A stretch of DNA of 50,303 nucleotides from Bacteroidales bacterium UBA3754. Its GTDB lineage: Bacteria; Bacteroidota; Bacteroidia; Bacteroidales; UBA1715. Below are positions 49,670 through 50,303 of the stretch, piece after piece; position 1 is the first letter of the stretch; each line of letters starts with the position of its first letter. The notes beneath the pieces were generated by a model. The model made no database searches. It saw only the letters and a list, made by a program, of their open reading frames with translations, and was not told where the DNA came from. The stretch lies in assembly GCA_002371705.1 (NCBI GenBank), contig DFGI01000056.1:1-50303 (forward strand). The letters are read 5' to 3'. Both the position numbers and the translations under genes were made by a program.

Positions 49670-50303
49670 ATGAATTTCGAGAAAAAATTTGAACAGTTAC
49701 TGAAATTGATTGGCAATACGCCGCTCATAAAAATAAACTATCAGTTTAAAGGCGAGAAAAAGTACGCCTATATCAAGGCAGAATGGTACAATCTTTCGGG
49801 CTCGATAAAAGACCGTGTGGCATATTATATTTTGAAAAATGCGTACGAAACGGGGCAGATTGACGAGCATACGCCGATTTGCGAGGTTACCAGCGGAAAT
49901 ATGGGTATTTCGTTTGCCGCAGTGTCAAGGTATTTGGGGAATCCGTGCACGATTTGTATTCCGAAATTTATGTCGAAGGAGCGCTTCAAATTGTTGCATC
50001 TGTATGGCGCCCATCTTGAATTGACCGAAAATTTTGAGGCGGCGTTCGAAAAAGCTGCCGAATACGAAAAACAAGGCTATTTTCTTACTCATCAGTTTGA
50101 AAATGAGTATAATATGATTGCCCATTACGAAATGACCGCTCCCGAAATTGAGGCAAAAATCAATGAATTTCCGTGCTTCATTGCCGGTGTGGGAACGGCG
50201 GGGACATTGCACGGCTGTGGAAAATATTTCAAAGACAAGCATAATGCAAAAATGTTTGCTCTCGAGCCGTTGCAGTCGTCAATTCTTACATTGGGAAAAT
50301 CGC
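49670..50303 (+). CDS. Cysteine synthase / cystathionine beta-synthase-like PLP enzyme, 5' part
   Basis: The gene runs off the window after about 211 codons. It is a fold-type II PLP enzyme: IGNTPLI near the start, the PLP lysine K47 in SGSIKDR, a phosphate-binding TSGNMG at 74-79 (usually TSGNTG in cysteine synthase), and the GVGTAGTLHGCGKYF loop near the end. The Met in TSGNMG replaces the usual Thr, so the reaction may differ from O-acetylserine sulfhydrylation. Without the C-terminal half I cannot separate CysK, CBS or SbnA-type enzymes. Confidence 0.82.
   Translation, partial: MNFEKKFEQLLKLIGNTPLIKINYQFKGEKKYAYIKAEWYNLSGSIKDRVAYYILKNAYETGQIDEHTPICEVTSGNMGISFAAVSRYLGNPCTICIPKFMSKERFKLLHLYGAHLELTENFEAAFEKAAEYEKQGYFLTHQFENEYNMIAHYEMTAPEIEAKINEFPCFIAGVGTAGTLHGCGKYFKDKHNAKMFALEPLQSSILTLGKS

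Noticed and set aside
1..50303. CRISPR arrays, tRNA or rRNA genes, IS elements and prophage
   Set aside because: I found no regularly spaced repeats with unique spacers, no cloverleaf-like segments with conserved T-loop, and no transposase, integrase or phage structural protein.

Overview
The window reads as a chromosomal segment of a Bacteroidota, most likely a member of the Bacteroidales. Many families here are typical of that phylum: DUF4301, DUF3822, DUF4835, BatC-like proteins, class III KARI and GH130. At least two secreted proteins end in what looks like a type IX secretion (T9SS) sorting domain. Most intergenic starts carry the Bacteroidota -7 promoter element TAnnTTTG, while Shine-Dalgarno sequences are nearly absent. 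Composition is moderately AT-rich. I see no tRNA, rRNA, CRISPR array, transposase or phage gene.

Layout. 1-4.1 kb: the 3' end of a GH74-like beta-propeller gene, then three genes of the WbpE/WbpD/WbpB route to diacetamido-glucuronic acid nucleotide sugars, closed by a bidirectional terminator. 4.1-8.5 kb (minus): phosphosulfolactate synthase and DUF4301, a lipoprotein and a RecD-like helicase. 8.5-10.5 kb (plus): a membrane-anchored protein, DUF3822 and rsmD. 10.5-14.8 kb (minus): recN, DUF4835/PorD-like and ilvC. 15-18.3 kb (plus): a PorE-like TPR/propeller protein, recX, and prfB with an intact programmed +1 frameshift. 18.3-20.9 kb (minus): FKBP isomerase, DivIC-like and nnr. 20.9-21.4 kb: the largest gene-free stretch, holding long imperfect inverted repeats.

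21.4-31.2 kb: a class III adenylate cyclase, a thioredoxin-like protein, a secreted GH44 glycanase, an exonuclease-aguA-aguB operon (agmatine to putrescine), a GT-C membrane glycosyltransferase, a nucleoside-hydrolase-like protein, and two convergent BatC-like genes. 31.3-34.8 kb (minus): a tight five-gene run (YwqK/MORN, Ppx/GppA, Pcm, AmgK-like kinase, RapZ C-terminal domain). 34.9-38.2 kb (plus): Ste24-like protease, DUF721, a small secreted protein and rlmN. 38.2-49.6 kb (minus): nadB, an S10 peptidase, a 651-aa T9SS cargo, GH130 phosphorylase, DUF4846, serB, DUF6873, radical SAM and DUF3089. The window ends inside a cysteine-synthase-like gene.

Most of this is housekeeping DNA with scattered polysaccharide-use genes (GH74, GH44, GH130) but no SusC/SusD locus. 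The Wbp genes, PorD-like and PorE-like proteins and sorting-domain cargo all point to a T9SS lifestyle. The most unusual non-coding signals are a dispersed heptanucleotide tandem repeat, AAT(G/T)CA(C/T), in at least four places (one at a gene 3' end and one overlapping a promoter), and the hairpin-rich element at 21.1-21.3 kb. I found no obvious complete new defence or mobile system. The best candidates for undescribed biology are the ComA-DUF4301 pair, the DUF6873-radical SAM pair and the RapZ-AmgK operon.
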